Of a stretch of DNA of 64,000 bases, positions 35,504 to 42,535 are shown one piece after another (positions within the stretch are counted from its first letter, which is position 1; every line of letters begins with the position of its first letter). Made by a program: the position numbers and the translations under genes. The DNA is taken from positions 3,410,001 through 3,474,000 of the forward strand of contig CBDCGU010000003.1 of assembly GCA_965216945.1 (NCBI GenBank), in the 5' to 3' direction. The notes under the pieces are model-generated. The model searched no databases and was not told the origin of the DNA. It saw nothing but the letters and a program-made list of their open reading frames with translations. This DNA is from DATHZQ01 sp965216945. Lineage in GTDB: Bacteria > Actinomycetota > Acidimicrobiia > Spongiisociales > UBA5794.

Positions 35504-35887
35504 ATGGGTGACGACGAGAAGTCGGCTGCGGACGAATGGCTGAAGAAGGCCGAGACGGCGTTGCAGCGCGCAACCGAAGCGCTGAGCGAGGCGTGGAAGG
35601 CGACGGAATCGGCACGGGGGCAGGCCTGGGAGACGGCCAAGCGTGCGGTCAACCAGGCCGCCGAAGCCGTCGATCAGGGGATGGAGACGGTCAAGGGCGC
35701 ATGGAAGGCAGGCGAGCCGGAAGCCGAGTCTGCCGCTGCCGCCGCCTCCGACACGGTCACCGACGCCGCCGCGGCGGCCACGGATGAGTCGCCTGCGGAC
35801 GAGGCCGGAGAAGCCGAGTCGCCGGCAGCGGACCCCGACGACGGCGACGGCGAAGGCGACAACGAGGGCGACGGCGCGGCCGGATGA
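35504..35887 (+). CDS. Hypothetical amphipathic-helix protein with an acidic tail
   Basis: 127 residues. Residues 1-70 form one long Ala/Lys/Glu-rich helix with near-11-residue periodicity (WLKKAETALQRATEALSEAW), like phasins or apolipoprotein-type lipid-surface helices. The remainder is Ala/Asp/Glu-rich and disordered. A GAGGAGG sequence precedes the ATG. The stop overlaps cinA (ATGA). In many Actinobacteria the phosphatidylglycerophosphate synthase gene pgsA stands between rimO and cinA; here this small protein takes its place. No known domain is recognised. Confidence 0.7.
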   Translation: MGDDEKSAADEWLKKAETALQRATEALSEAWKATESARGQAWETAKRAVNQAAEAVDQGMETVKGAWKAGEPEAESAAAAASDTVTDAAAAATDESPADEAGEAESPAADPDDGDGEGDNEGDGAAG

Positions 35888-37164
35888 TCGTCGAGACCCT
35901 GGCAGTTGGCACCGAGCTGCTGCTGGGGCAGATCGTCAACTCCAACGCGGCTTCGATCGGAGCGAAGCTGGCGGATGCGGGCTTCGATCATTATCACCAG
36001 GTCGTGGTCGGAGACAACGTCGGACGTATTGCGGCCGCGATCACGCAGGCCGCCGGACGTGCCGATGCGCTGATCGTGACCGGCGGGATCGGCCCCACCC
36101 CGGACGACAAGACCCGCGATGCGTTGTGTGCGGCCGCCGGCGTCGAGATGCGTTTCAGCGATGAGTACGCCGATCGCCTGCGTACCTGGTGGGAACGGCG
36201 AGGCCGCCAGATGCCCGACAGCAACTTGCAGCAGGCCGAGTACCCCGACGGTGCGGAGATGCTGATCAACCCCAAGGGTACGGCACCGGGCCTCAAGATC
36301 CGGATCGGCGCCTGCTGGGTGTTCGCCGTGCCCGGCGTGCCCGCCGAGATGGCGGCCCTCCTCGACGACCGGATCATCCCGTTCCTCCGCGAGGAGGCGG
36401 GCGACACGTCGGTCGTGGTCAGTCGGCTGCTCCGGACATGGGGTGAGTCGGAGTCGAGGGTCGGTGAGATGATGGCCGACATCTTCGAGGCGGGGGGCAA
36501 TCCGTCGCTCGCGTTCCTCGCCAGCTCCGGGGAGATCAAGCTCCGGCTCACGGCAAAGGCGGATGATGCGGAAGCCGCCGCGGCGTTGATCGCTCCGGTC
36601 GAGGCCGAGATTCGGCGCCGCCTGGGCTCACTGGTGTTTGGCGCCGACGACGAAACGCTCGAGCGGGTTCTCTTCGCCGGGCTGGAGCGACGTGGCTGGT
36701 CGTTGGCGACCGCCGAATCGGCCACGGGCGGGATGATCGCTGCCCGTGTGACATCGGTGCCCGGTGCGTCGAAACGATTCGTGGGTTCGGTGGTGGCATA
36801 CGATCCGGCGGTCAAGCGCTCGACGCTCGACGTGCCCGACGCGCTCTTGGGCGAGCACGGCATCGTCAGCGAGCCGGTGGCGCTGGCGATGGCCGCAGGC
36901 GCGGCGCACCGGCTCGGCGCAGACGTGGTGATCGCCGTCACCGGCTCGGCCGGTCCCGATCCACTGGAGCGGGGGACCGGCACGATGGTGATCGCCGTCC
37001 GCACTCCGGAAGCGGCCCACGCCCGCACCTTTCACATGCCGGGCGACCGCGAGCGCGTGCGCGTCTATACGGCGACCGCGGCGTTGCATCTGGCCAGGCT
37101 GGCCGTCGACGGAACGTGGTGGGGGAGTGTGCCGGAGCGATGGAGCGCACCCCGTCGATCGTGA
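35884..37164 (+). CDS. cinA: CinA-like protein (competence/damage-inducible; NMN deamidase domain)
   Basis: 426 residues. The N-terminal MoaB-like (COG1058) domain has AVGTELLLGQIVNSNA and VTGGIGPTPDDKTRDA. The C-terminal PncC domain has TAESATGGMIAARVTSVPGASKRFVGSVVAY and VTGSAGPDP. CinA proteins combine ADP-ribose pyrophosphatase and nicotinamide-mononucleotide deamidase activities in NAD recycling. The gene is often cotranscribed with recA; here the IS element separates them. It overlaps the 127-residue gene upstream and thpR downstream. Confidence 0.92.
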   Translation: MIVETLAVGTELLLGQIVNSNAASIGAKLADAGFDHYHQVVVGDNVGRIAAAITQAAGRADALIVTGGIGPTPDDKTRDALCAAAGVEMRFSDEYADRLRTWWERRGRQMPDSNLQQAEYPDGAEMLINPKGTAPGLKIRIGACWVFAVPGVPAEMAALLDDRIIPFLREEAGDTSVVVSRLLRTWGESESRVGEMMADIFEAGGNPSLAFLASSGEIKLRLTAKADDAEAAAALIAPVEAEIRRRLGSLVFGADDETLERVLFAGLERRGWSLATAESATGGMIAARVTSVPGASKRFVGSVVAYDPAVKRSTLDVPDALLGEHGIVSEPVALAMAAGAAHRLGADVVIAVTGSAGPDPLERGTGTMVIAVRTPEAAHARTFHMPGDRERVRVYTATAALHLARLAVDGTWWGSVPERWSAPRRS

Positions 37165-37718
37165 GCCGGGATGGACGGGACCGGCTCTTTCTTGCGGTCG
37201 CGTTGACCGACGACGCCCGGCATGCGCTGGCGAGACGGATCGAGGATCGGTTGGATGGCGGTCGCATGCCGGGGAGGCCGGTGCGGATCGCAAGCTGGCA
37301 CATCACGCTGCGTTTCCTGGGCTCCGCCGCACCGGTGCAGCGTGACGCCGTGCTCGCCCATCTCGACCAGCACCTGCAAACGTCGCCCTTTCGGATTCGG
37401 CTGGACGGTCTCGGGGCGTTTCCCCGTGCGGCCCGGGCCTCCATCCTGTGGGTCGGCGTCGCCACCGGAGCGGATGGGCTCACGGCGCTGGCGGCGGGCT
37501 GTGAAGAGGCCGCGCAGGCGGCCGGCTTCGAACCGGAAGGGCGCCCATTCCACCCCCACGTCACGGTTTCGAGAATACGTCCACCGCAGGACCTGCGGTC
37601 GTTGCTGGACGGTGAGCCGACGGGGGTACCGATGGACGTCACCGCCGTGACGTTGTTTCGCAGCGTCCTCGGCGGTGGTCCCGCCCGCTACGAGGTCATC
37701 GAGACGGTGGATCTCTGA
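37140..37718 (+). CDS. thpR: RNA 2',3'-cyclic phosphodiesterase (2'-5' RNA ligase family)
   Basis: 192 residues. The two catalytic HxT motifs are WHITLRFLG (about residues 54-62) and HPHVTVSRIR (about 137-146), the mark of the 2H phosphoesterase ThpR/LigT family, which opens 2',3'-cyclic phosphates on RNA. It begins in the last 25 bases of cinA; GGGGGAG precedes the ATG at 37140. It would be the last gene before the transposon insertion. Confidence 0.88.
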   Translation: MERTPSIVSRDGRDRLFLAVALTDDARHALARRIEDRLDGGRMPGRPVRIASWHITLRFLGSAAPVQRDAVLAHLDQHLQTSPFRIRLDGLGAFPRAARASILWVGVATGADGLTALAAGCEEAAQAAGFEPEGRPFHPHVTVSRIRPPQDLRSLLDGEPTGVPMDVTAVTLFRSVLGGGPARYEVIETVDL

Positions 37719-37770
37719 GCCCCTGGGGCACAGCCGTTCGGGATGGCGCCGTCCGGGTTCGATGTGCCGA

Positions 37771-37778
37771 GATGTTCG
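37771..37778. repeat. Target-site duplication, left copy
   Basis: GATGTTCG directly before the left end of the insertion element, repeated exactly at 39502-39509. Eight bases is the usual duplication length of IS1595-family elements. Confidence 0.85.
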
Positions 37779-37812
37779 CGGGACTATGTACCTGATGCAG
37801 GGTGACGGTACG
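37779..37812 (+). repeat. Left terminal inverted repeat of the IS element
   Basis: Matches the reverse complement of 39468-39501 at 24 of 34 positions without gaps. Shared blocks read CGGGAnTATGTA, TG, CAGGGT and TACG. The inner end overlaps the TACGCT promoter of the passenger gene. Confidence 0.8.
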
Positions 37813-37814
37813 CT
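37809..37814 (+). promoter_or_regulatory. -10 box (TACGCT) for the IS passenger gene
   Basis: TACGCT, 6 bases before GTG 37821, overlapping the inner edge of the left terminal repeat. The passenger thus carries its own leaderless promoter. Confidence 0.5.
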
Positions 37815-37820
37815 TGCCCG

Positions 37821-38432
37821 GTGGCGGGTCATAGATTCTCCCGTTCGTTGTGCCGGTCTTGGGCCGGAGCCACACTCCGACACGACGCTAATTGGTCCGG
37901 TGATGTGCTGTCCGCGGTCATCACCGGCGTCGCTTCGGTTGTCGCCGTCGGCTTCTTCGGGGCCGCTGGCGTGATCGACGAAATCGCTGTCGGGATCGCG
38001 GTTGTCTTGTCTGCCGTCGTTCTCATCCCAGCAGCCAGGTACCTCGAACTTCGACTATTCCACGCACAGAACGGACTTTGGGAGGAACGAGGACCAACAA
38101 TCCAGGCCCTGTGGATCAAACAGGAACAACTGCAGGAGCTGCGCGAATTCTTGCGCGAGGATCCGTCCGCGCTCGACTCCTCGATCGGGCTGCGTGGTTC
38201 ACTGTTCGGGTCTAGGTGGATGTCGTACCACGATGATCTCGGCAGGGTCTTTGCAGAGAACGCGCAAGCTCCGTGGGAGCCACACGATCGTGTGGTGTGG
38301 GACCGCGAACTACCGGACCGGGACTCCGACGAGGCGTGGGACGCTATCGACGTGTGGTCCGCCTTCAACGACTATGCCAACGAGAAGGACAAAGAGATCG
38401 GACGGCTCGTGGAGCGACTGTCTAATGAGTGA
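37821..38432 (+). CDS. IS passenger: hypothetical protein with two membrane segments
   Basis: 203 residues from GTG. Two hydrophobic segments (VLSAVITGVASVVAVGFFGA and EIAVGIAVVLSAVVLIP) form a hairpin near residues 28-70. A cytoplasmic-type hydrophilic domain follows, with many acidic and Trp residues (QLQELREFLREDP, WDAIDVWSAFNDYANEKDKEIGRL). No known domain is recognised. The gene lies wholly within the element, and its 3' end overlaps the transposase 3' end by 11 bases (convergent). Codon use is less G+C-biased than that of neighbouring chromosomal genes. The role is unknown. Confidence 0.65.
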   Translation: MAGHRFSRSLCRSWAGATLRHDANWSGDVLSAVITGVASVVAVGFFGAAGVIDEIAVGIAVVLSAVVLIPAARYLELRLFHAQNGLWEERGPTIQALWIKQEQLQELREFLREDPSALDSSIGLRGSLFGSRWMSYHDDLGRVFAENAQAPWEPHDRVVWDRELPDRDSDEAWDAIDVWSAFNDYANEKDKEIGRLVERLSNE

Positions 38433-39321
38433 GATCGGCGTATCGCAGGGTGTCGGAGTCGCAGATGCGGCGGATGGTGTCGCGGAACATGTACGGGTTG
38501 TCCCGGTTGTTGTGCCGGAACGCGATCTCGTCCAGGTAGGCGGGCAGGTGCTTCTTGGACAGCTGGTGGTACGACCCGATGATGGAGCGTTGCAGCAGCG
38601 ACCACACCGACTCGACAGTGTTGGTGTGCACCTGGCCCCGTACCCACTCGTTCTTGGAGTGGTTCACCGTTTCGTGTTTGTGGTCGTCCAGGCCCGCAGC
38701 GCCGTAGCCCGAGAACGAGTCGGTGTAGAGCGCTTCGGCATGGTCGGATACGGCTTCGCGGATGAAGTCACCAAGCTCTTTGCCGTCGCGGCTGCGACCG
38801 ACCTTGAGTTTGATGTTCCCGCCCCGCTCCACAGCACCGAGGACCAACGACTTGTTGCCTTTGTAGCCGCGGCCGCTGCCCCAACGGTGACCACCGACGT
38901 ACGTTTCGTCCACTTCCACGATCTCATCGAGCAGGTGCCCGTCATCGACCATCGCAGAACGGATGCGGTGACACAGATACCACGCTGTCTTGTACGACAC
39001 GCCGACCATGCGGCCGAGCTGGCTGGCGCTGATGCCCTTCTTGGACTGGATCATCAGGAACGTGGCAAGGAACCACTTCCACAGCGGCAGCTTGGAATCG
39101 TGCAGCACCGTGCCGACCCGCACCGAGAACTGATATTCGCATTTGGAGCACTCGTACTGGCGGCGTTCCTTGAGCCGCGAGATCGTGTCGGCGTCGCAGC
39201 GGGGGCACCGCACACCTTCGGGCCAGCGCAGATGCTCCAAGTACTCGTGGCACTTGTCCTCTGTGCCGAAACGCTCGATCAATTCCGGCAACGAATCAGT
39301 GGGGTCAGGATATGAAGTCAT
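38422..39321 (-). CDS. IS1595-family (ISXO2-like) transposase
   Basis: 299 residues. An N-terminal zinc ribbon, CPRCDADTISRLKERRQYECSKC, is followed by a helical segment (KGISASQLGRMVGVSYKTAWYLCHRIR). The ISXO2 catalytic core shows EVDETYVGGHR, ALYTDSFSGYGA and HTNTVESVWSLLQRSI, which hold the acidic residues of the DDE-type site. The length is normal for the family and no frameshift is seen, so it should be active. The ATG at 39321 is chosen over a TTG one codon earlier. Confidence 0.93.
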   Translation of the reverse strand: MTSYPDPTDSLPELIERFGTEDKCHEYLEHLRWPEGVRCPRCDADTISRLKERRQYECSKCEYQFSVRVGTVLHDSKLPLWKWFLATFLMIQSKKGISASQLGRMVGVSYKTAWYLCHRIRSAMVDDGHLLDEIVEVDETYVGGHRWGSGRGYKGNKSLVLGAVERGGNIKLKVGRSRDGKELGDFIREAVSDHAEALYTDSFSGYGAAGLDDHKHETVNHSKNEWVRGQVHTNTVESVWSLLQRSIIGSYHQLSKKHLPAYLDEIAFRHNNRDNPYMFRDTIRRICDSDTLRYADLTH

Positions 39322-39464
39322 CAAAATCCAATCACGAGCAAGAACCCACCGAAGGCAAACCCGACGAGGAACTGACCGACGCCGAAGTGCTGGCGAAGCT
39401 GTTCCCGCCGGAAGCCGTTGAAGCTGTCGAGTCGGTGGCTTCTGAGGATGATGTCCATGAGTGA
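39312..39464 (+). CDS. Small acidic ORF at the right end of the IS element
   Basis: 50 codons: MKSSKSNHEQEPTEGKPDEE, then LTDAEVLAKLFPPEAVEAVE and an acidic tail. It overlaps the transposase start by 10 bases on the opposite strand and ends 4 bases before the right terminal repeat. The composition is protein-like (a short amphipathic helix flanked by acidic tails). AGGA lies close before the ATG. It could be a regulator of transposition or a chance ORF. Confidence 0.4.
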   Translation: MKSSKSNHEQEPTEGKPDEELTDAEVLAKLFPPEAVEAVESVASEDDVHE

Positions 39465-39467
39465 CAA

Positions 39468-39501
39468 CGTATCAGGACCCTGTGACAAATACATAATCCC
39501 G
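39468..39501 (-). repeat. Right terminal inverted repeat of the IS element
   Basis: Reverse complement begins CGGGATTATGTATTTG and aligns with the left repeat without gaps. It ends one base before the right copy of the target duplication. Confidence 0.8.
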
Positions 39502-39509
39502 GATGTTCG
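39502..39509. repeat. Target-site duplication, right copy
   Basis: GATGTTCG, identical to 37771-37778. It lies 5 bases before the recA SOS box. Confidence 0.85.
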
Positions 39510-39514
39510 ACATC

Positions 39515-39526
39515 GAACAGACGTTC
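39515..39526. promoter_or_regulatory. LexA (SOS) box of recA
   Basis: GAAC-AGAC-GTTC, an exact GAAC-N4-GTTC palindrome of the Gram-positive/actinobacterial type. It lies just before a TAGCAT box (39530-39535) and about 115 bases upstream of recA. Confidence 0.85.
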
Positions 39527-39529
39527 GCC

Positions 39530-39535
39530 TAGCAT
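39530..39535 (+). promoter_or_regulatory. -10 box (TAGCAT) of recA
   Basis: TAGCAT, 3 bases after the LexA box, so bound LexA would block RNA polymerase. The leader to the GTG at 39641 is about 100 bases. Confidence 0.5.
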
Positions 39536-39640
39536 GTCGACCCGAATCACACGCTTGCAATTCGGCACCGGTAGCGTTCGTGTCACAGCCAACGGATACC
39601 TTCGCCTCATCACCCAGACGACGCCCCGAGGAGGGACCCA

Positions 39641-40699
39641 GTGAGTAACGAGAACCTCGACAGGGACAAGACGCTCGAGATGGCGATGTCGCAGATCGAG
39701 CGGCAGTTCGGCAAGGGCGCCATCATGAAGCTGAGCGACGGCAACGTCCGCAACGTCGAGGCGATCCCCACCGGTGCCCTGTCGCTCGACCTGGCGCTAG
39801 GTATCGGTGGTGTGCCCCGCGGGCGTATCGTGGAGATCTACGGCCCCGAGTCGTCCGGCAAGACGACGTTGGCGCTCCATGTGGTTGCCGAGGCGCAGCG
39901 CAACGGTGGTGTGGCGGCCTTCATCGACGCCGAGCATGCGCTCGATCCGGTCTACGCCAGGGCGCTCGGTGTCGACGTCGATGAGTTGCTCATCTCCCAG
40001 CCGGACACGGGGGAGCAGGCGCTCGAGATCGCCGACATGCTGATTCGCTCCGGTGCGCTCGACGTGGTCGTCGTCGACTCGGTGGCGGCCCTCGTGCCGC
40101 GGGCGGAGCTCGAGGGCGATATGGGCGATACGCACGTGGGCCTGCAGGCTCGACTCATGTCCCAGGCGTTGCGCAAGCTCGCCGGCACCATCAACCGCTC
40201 GGACACGACGGCCGTTTTCATCAACCAGCTACGGGAGAAGATCGGCGTCATGTTCGGCTCGCCGGAGACCACTCCGGGGGGTCGGGCGCTCAAGTTCTAC
40301 TCCAGCGTTCGTATCGACGTCCGGCGCATCGAGGCGATCAAGCAGGGCACCGACAACGTCGGCAACCGGGTGCGGGCCAAGATCGTCAAGAACAAGGTGG
40401 CACCGCCGTTCCGGGTGGCCGAGTTCGACATCATGTTTGGCGAAGGCATCTCCCGGGAGGGCAGCCTCATCGACGTCGCCGTCGAAGAGGGCGTCGTCAA
40501 GAAGGCGGGTGCTTGGTACACGTTCGACGGCGACCAACTCGGCCAGGGCCGTGAGCGGGCGAAGCAGTTCCTGCGGGACAACCCGGAGATCTCGATGCAA
40601 CTCCAGGATCTGGTGCTCAGAGCCGTGGGTGTGATCGTGGACGAGGAAGCAGAGGCCGAGGCTGAGGTCGAGGCGGCCGAGAGCGAATCCGACGGCTGA
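39641..40699 (+). CDS. recA: Recombinase RecA
   Basis: 352 residues. Walker A is GPESSGKTT, Walker B VVVVDSVAALVP, loop L1 region EGDMGDTHVGLQARLMSQALRK, then FINQLREKIGVMFGSPETTPGG. The tail is acidic (EEAEAEAEVEAAESESDG), as is usual. The GTG start follows GAGGAGGGACCCA. It drives strand exchange and LexA self-cleavage. An SOS box is present upstream, while the IS insertion lies directly beyond it. recX, which commonly follows recA, is not found before rny. Confidence 0.97.
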   Translation: MSNENLDRDKTLEMAMSQIERQFGKGAIMKLSDGNVRNVEAIPTGALSLDLALGIGGVPRGRIVEIYGPESSGKTTLALHVVAEAQRNGGVAAFIDAEHALDPVYARALGVDVDELLISQPDTGEQALEIADMLIRSGALDVVVVDSVAALVPRAELEGDMGDTHVGLQARLMSQALRKLAGTINRSDTTAVFINQLREKIGVMFGSPETTPGGRALKFYSSVRIDVRRIEAIKQGTDNVGNRVRAKIVKNKVAPPFRVAEFDIMFGEGISREGSLIDVAVEEGVVKKAGAWYTFDGDQLGQGRERAKQFLRDNPEISMQLQDLVLRAVGVIVDEEAEAEAEVEAAESESDG

Positions 40700-40778
40700 T
40701 CCGCCGCACGGCCGTAACGGCAGAGCGACGGTGTGGCTTCGCCCGGATTTCGCGGTTCCGCTTCCAGAGATCGTGCGG

Positions 40779-40784
40779 TAGCAT
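40779..40784 (+). promoter_or_regulatory. -10 box (TAGCAT) of the rny leader transcript
   Basis: TAGCAT with a TTCCGC sequence about 17 bases upstream as a weak -35. A promoter here would give a leader of about 185 bases before rny. Confidence 0.4.
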
Positions 40785-40841
40785 CGAAAGACCACACACA
40801 CGACAACTCTGAAAACCGACTTTGGACCGAGAAGGAGCGAC

Positions 40842-40886
40842 ATGACACGTGAACCCCGAAGGAGGCTGAGGCCACCCGGCCGTTAG
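40842..40886 (+). CDS. Putative 14-residue leader peptide upstream of rny
   Basis: ATG at 40842 with a strong GAAGGAG ribosome binding site 4 bases before it, then MTREPRRRLRPPGR and TAG. Six of 14 residues are Arg, and three of those codons are AGG, rare in this G+C-rich genome. The ORF lies in a leader that can fold: GAAGGAGGC inside it can pair with GCCTTCTTC directly after its stop, with a 10-bp hairpin further on. It may be an attenuation or translation-sensing leader. Confidence 0.45.
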   Translation: MTREPRRRLRPPGR

Positions 40887-40920
40887 GCCTTCTTCTGTCG
40901 CGCGTGCGTGTCTTGTGTGT

Positions 40921-40947
40921 GTGCCGAGCCTGTGCCGGGCTCGGCAC
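40921..40947 (+). terminator. Hairpin in the rny leader
   Basis: Arms GTGCCGAGCC (40921-40930) and GGCTCGGCAC (40938-40947) pair perfectly over 10 bases with a 7-base loop, 30 bases before the rny start. No U-tract follows, so a regulatory or mRNA-stabilising role is as likely as termination. Confidence 0.5.
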
Positions 40948-40977
40948 GCTGCGTTCTCGGGCCGGGAACGAGGACTG

Positions 40978-42507
40978 ATGGATTGGGTCATCATCGTGGC
41001 GGTGGCCGCTGCGGTGGGTGTTGCTGCCTTCTTCGCAGGTCGTGATGCCCAGCGCCGCCGCCGAGAGCGCATGACGGATTCTGCAGAGGACCTGCTCGGC
41101 CGGGCCCGCGTCGATGCGCAGAAGATCCTTGCTCGGGCGGAAGACGAGGCGCGAGCGCTCGCCGAGGCCCATCGGGAGCGCGAGGAGGCCCAACTCGACC
41201 ACCGTCGTGTCGAAGCCGCCGCCCTAGAGGAGCGGCTGGCGCAACGGGAGGCAACCCTGGAGCAACGAGCCGCCAACCTCACCCAGCGCGAGGAGATGCT
41301 CATCGACAAGGAGCGTGTCGTCAGCGAGGCACGGGCCCAAGTGGCCGGCGTGGAGGAGGAGGCTCGCGGTTACCTCGAGCGCGTCGCCGGATTCGACTCG
41401 CGGGCCGCCAAGGAAGAGCTGCTCCGCAAGGTAGAGGACGAGGCTCGCCGCGAGGCGATGGTTCTGGTGCGGGATCTCGAGATCAAGGCGAGGGAGGAAG
41501 CCGACCGGCGGGGTCGTCGCATTCTCGCCACCGCCGTGCAGCGGCTGGCGTCCAACGTGGTGTCCGAGGCGACGGTGAGCGTCGTCCCGCTTCCGTCGGA
41601 CGAGATGAAGGGCCGCATCATCGGCCGCGATGGCCGCAACATCCGTACCTTCGAAGCAGTCACCGGGGTCAACCTCATCGTCGACGACACCCCCGAGGCG
41701 GTTTCGGTGTCCACGTTCGATCCAGTGCGCCGGGAAGTGGCTCGTCTCGCCCTGGAGAGACTGGTCGACGACGGACGTATCCACCCTGCCTCGATCGAAG
41801 AGGCCTACGAGAAGGCCCAGGCCGAGGTGGAGCAGACGATCCGCGATTCGGGGGAGTGGGCCCTGCTCGAAGTCGGTGTGAGCCGCATGCACCCCGAGTT
41901 GATCACGCTGCTCGGTCGTCTGCGTTACCGGACGTCGTATGGGCAGAACGTGCTCAATCACCTCATCGAGAGTGCTCACATCGCCGGGATGCTCGCCTCC
42001 GAGCTCGGCCTCGACCCGGCCGAGGCGATGCGCGCTGCCTTCCTCCACGACATCGGCAAGGCGGTGTCGCACGAGGTCGGCGGGTCCCACGCCCTCATCG
42101 GGGCCGAGATCGCTCGCCGTTTCGGGGAGGACGCCTCGATCGTGCACGCCATCGAGGCCCACCACAACGAGGTCGAGCCGCGGACGCTGACCGCGGTCCT
42201 GGTGCAGGCAGCGGATGCCGTCTCCGCCGCCCGGCCCGGAGCGAGGCGCGAGGCCCTGGAATCCTACGTACGGCGGCTCGAGAAGCTGGAGGACATCGCC
42301 GCCGGATTCGAAGGCGTCGACCGTGTCTATGCGATGCAGGCCGGCCGGGAGATACGGGTCGTGGTCGATCCCGGCATCGTCGACGATCTGTCGTCGGCAC
42401 AGCTGGCCCGGCAGATCGCTCGTCGACTCGAGGACGAGTTGCAATACCCCGGACAGATCGAGGTCACCGTGATTCGCGAGTACCGGGCCACCGACTACGC
42501 TCGCTGA
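40978..42507 (+). CDS. rny: Ribonuclease Y
   Basis: 509 residues: an N-terminal membrane anchor (WVIIVAVAAAVGVAAFFAG), a long coiled coil (about 40-200, rich in EERLAQRE-type heptads), a KH domain with GRIIGRDGRNIRTFEAVTG, and an HD domain with FLHDIGKAVSHEVGGSHALIG and EAHHNEVEP. It is an endonuclease that begins mRNA decay at the membrane. The ATG at 40978 follows CGAGGACTG and places the membrane helix at the N-terminus. miaB follows after 28 bases. Confidence 0.95.
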   Translation: MDWVIIVAVAAAVGVAAFFAGRDAQRRRRERMTDSAEDLLGRARVDAQKILARAEDEARALAEAHREREEAQLDHRRVEAAALEERLAQREATLEQRAANLTQREEMLIDKERVVSEARAQVAGVEEEARGYLERVAGFDSRAAKEELLRKVEDEARREAMVLVRDLEIKAREEADRRGRRILATAVQRLASNVVSEATVSVVPLPSDEMKGRIIGRDGRNIRTFEAVTGVNLIVDDTPEAVSVSTFDPVRREVARLALERLVDDGRIHPASIEEAYEKAQAEVEQTIRDSGEWALLEVGVSRMHPELITLLGRLRYRTSYGQNVLNHLIESAHIAGMLASELGLDPAEAMRAAFLHDIGKAVSHEVGGSHALIGAEIARRFGEDASIVHAIEAHHNEVEPRTLTAVLVQAADAVSAARPGARREALESYVRRLEKLEDIAAGFEGVDRVYAMQAGREIRVVVDPGIVDDLSSAQLARQIARRLEDELQYPGQIEVTVIREYRATDYAR

Positions 42508-42535
42508 CCGTTCGTCGCGCCTGAGAGGCCGTTTC

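Larger units (their letters stand above)
37779..39501 (-). mobile_element. Complete IS1595-family insertion element with passenger gene, 1723 bp
   Basis: The element is delimited by imperfect 34-bp terminal inverted repeats and flanked by the exact 8-bp direct repeat GATGTTCG. It carries three ORFs: a 203-residue membrane protein (passenger, plus strand), an ISXO2-like transposase (minus) and a 50-residue acidic ORF (plus). It separates cinA-thpR from recA. Intact ends, intact transposase and identical target copies suggest a recent insertion. I found no second copy in the window. Confidence 0.85.

Noticed and set aside
39465..39520. Reading GATGTTCG-ACATC-GAAC as a second LexA box created at the IS junction
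   Set aside because: Spacing and half-sites do not give GAAC-N4-GTTC; only the 39515-39526 box fits.
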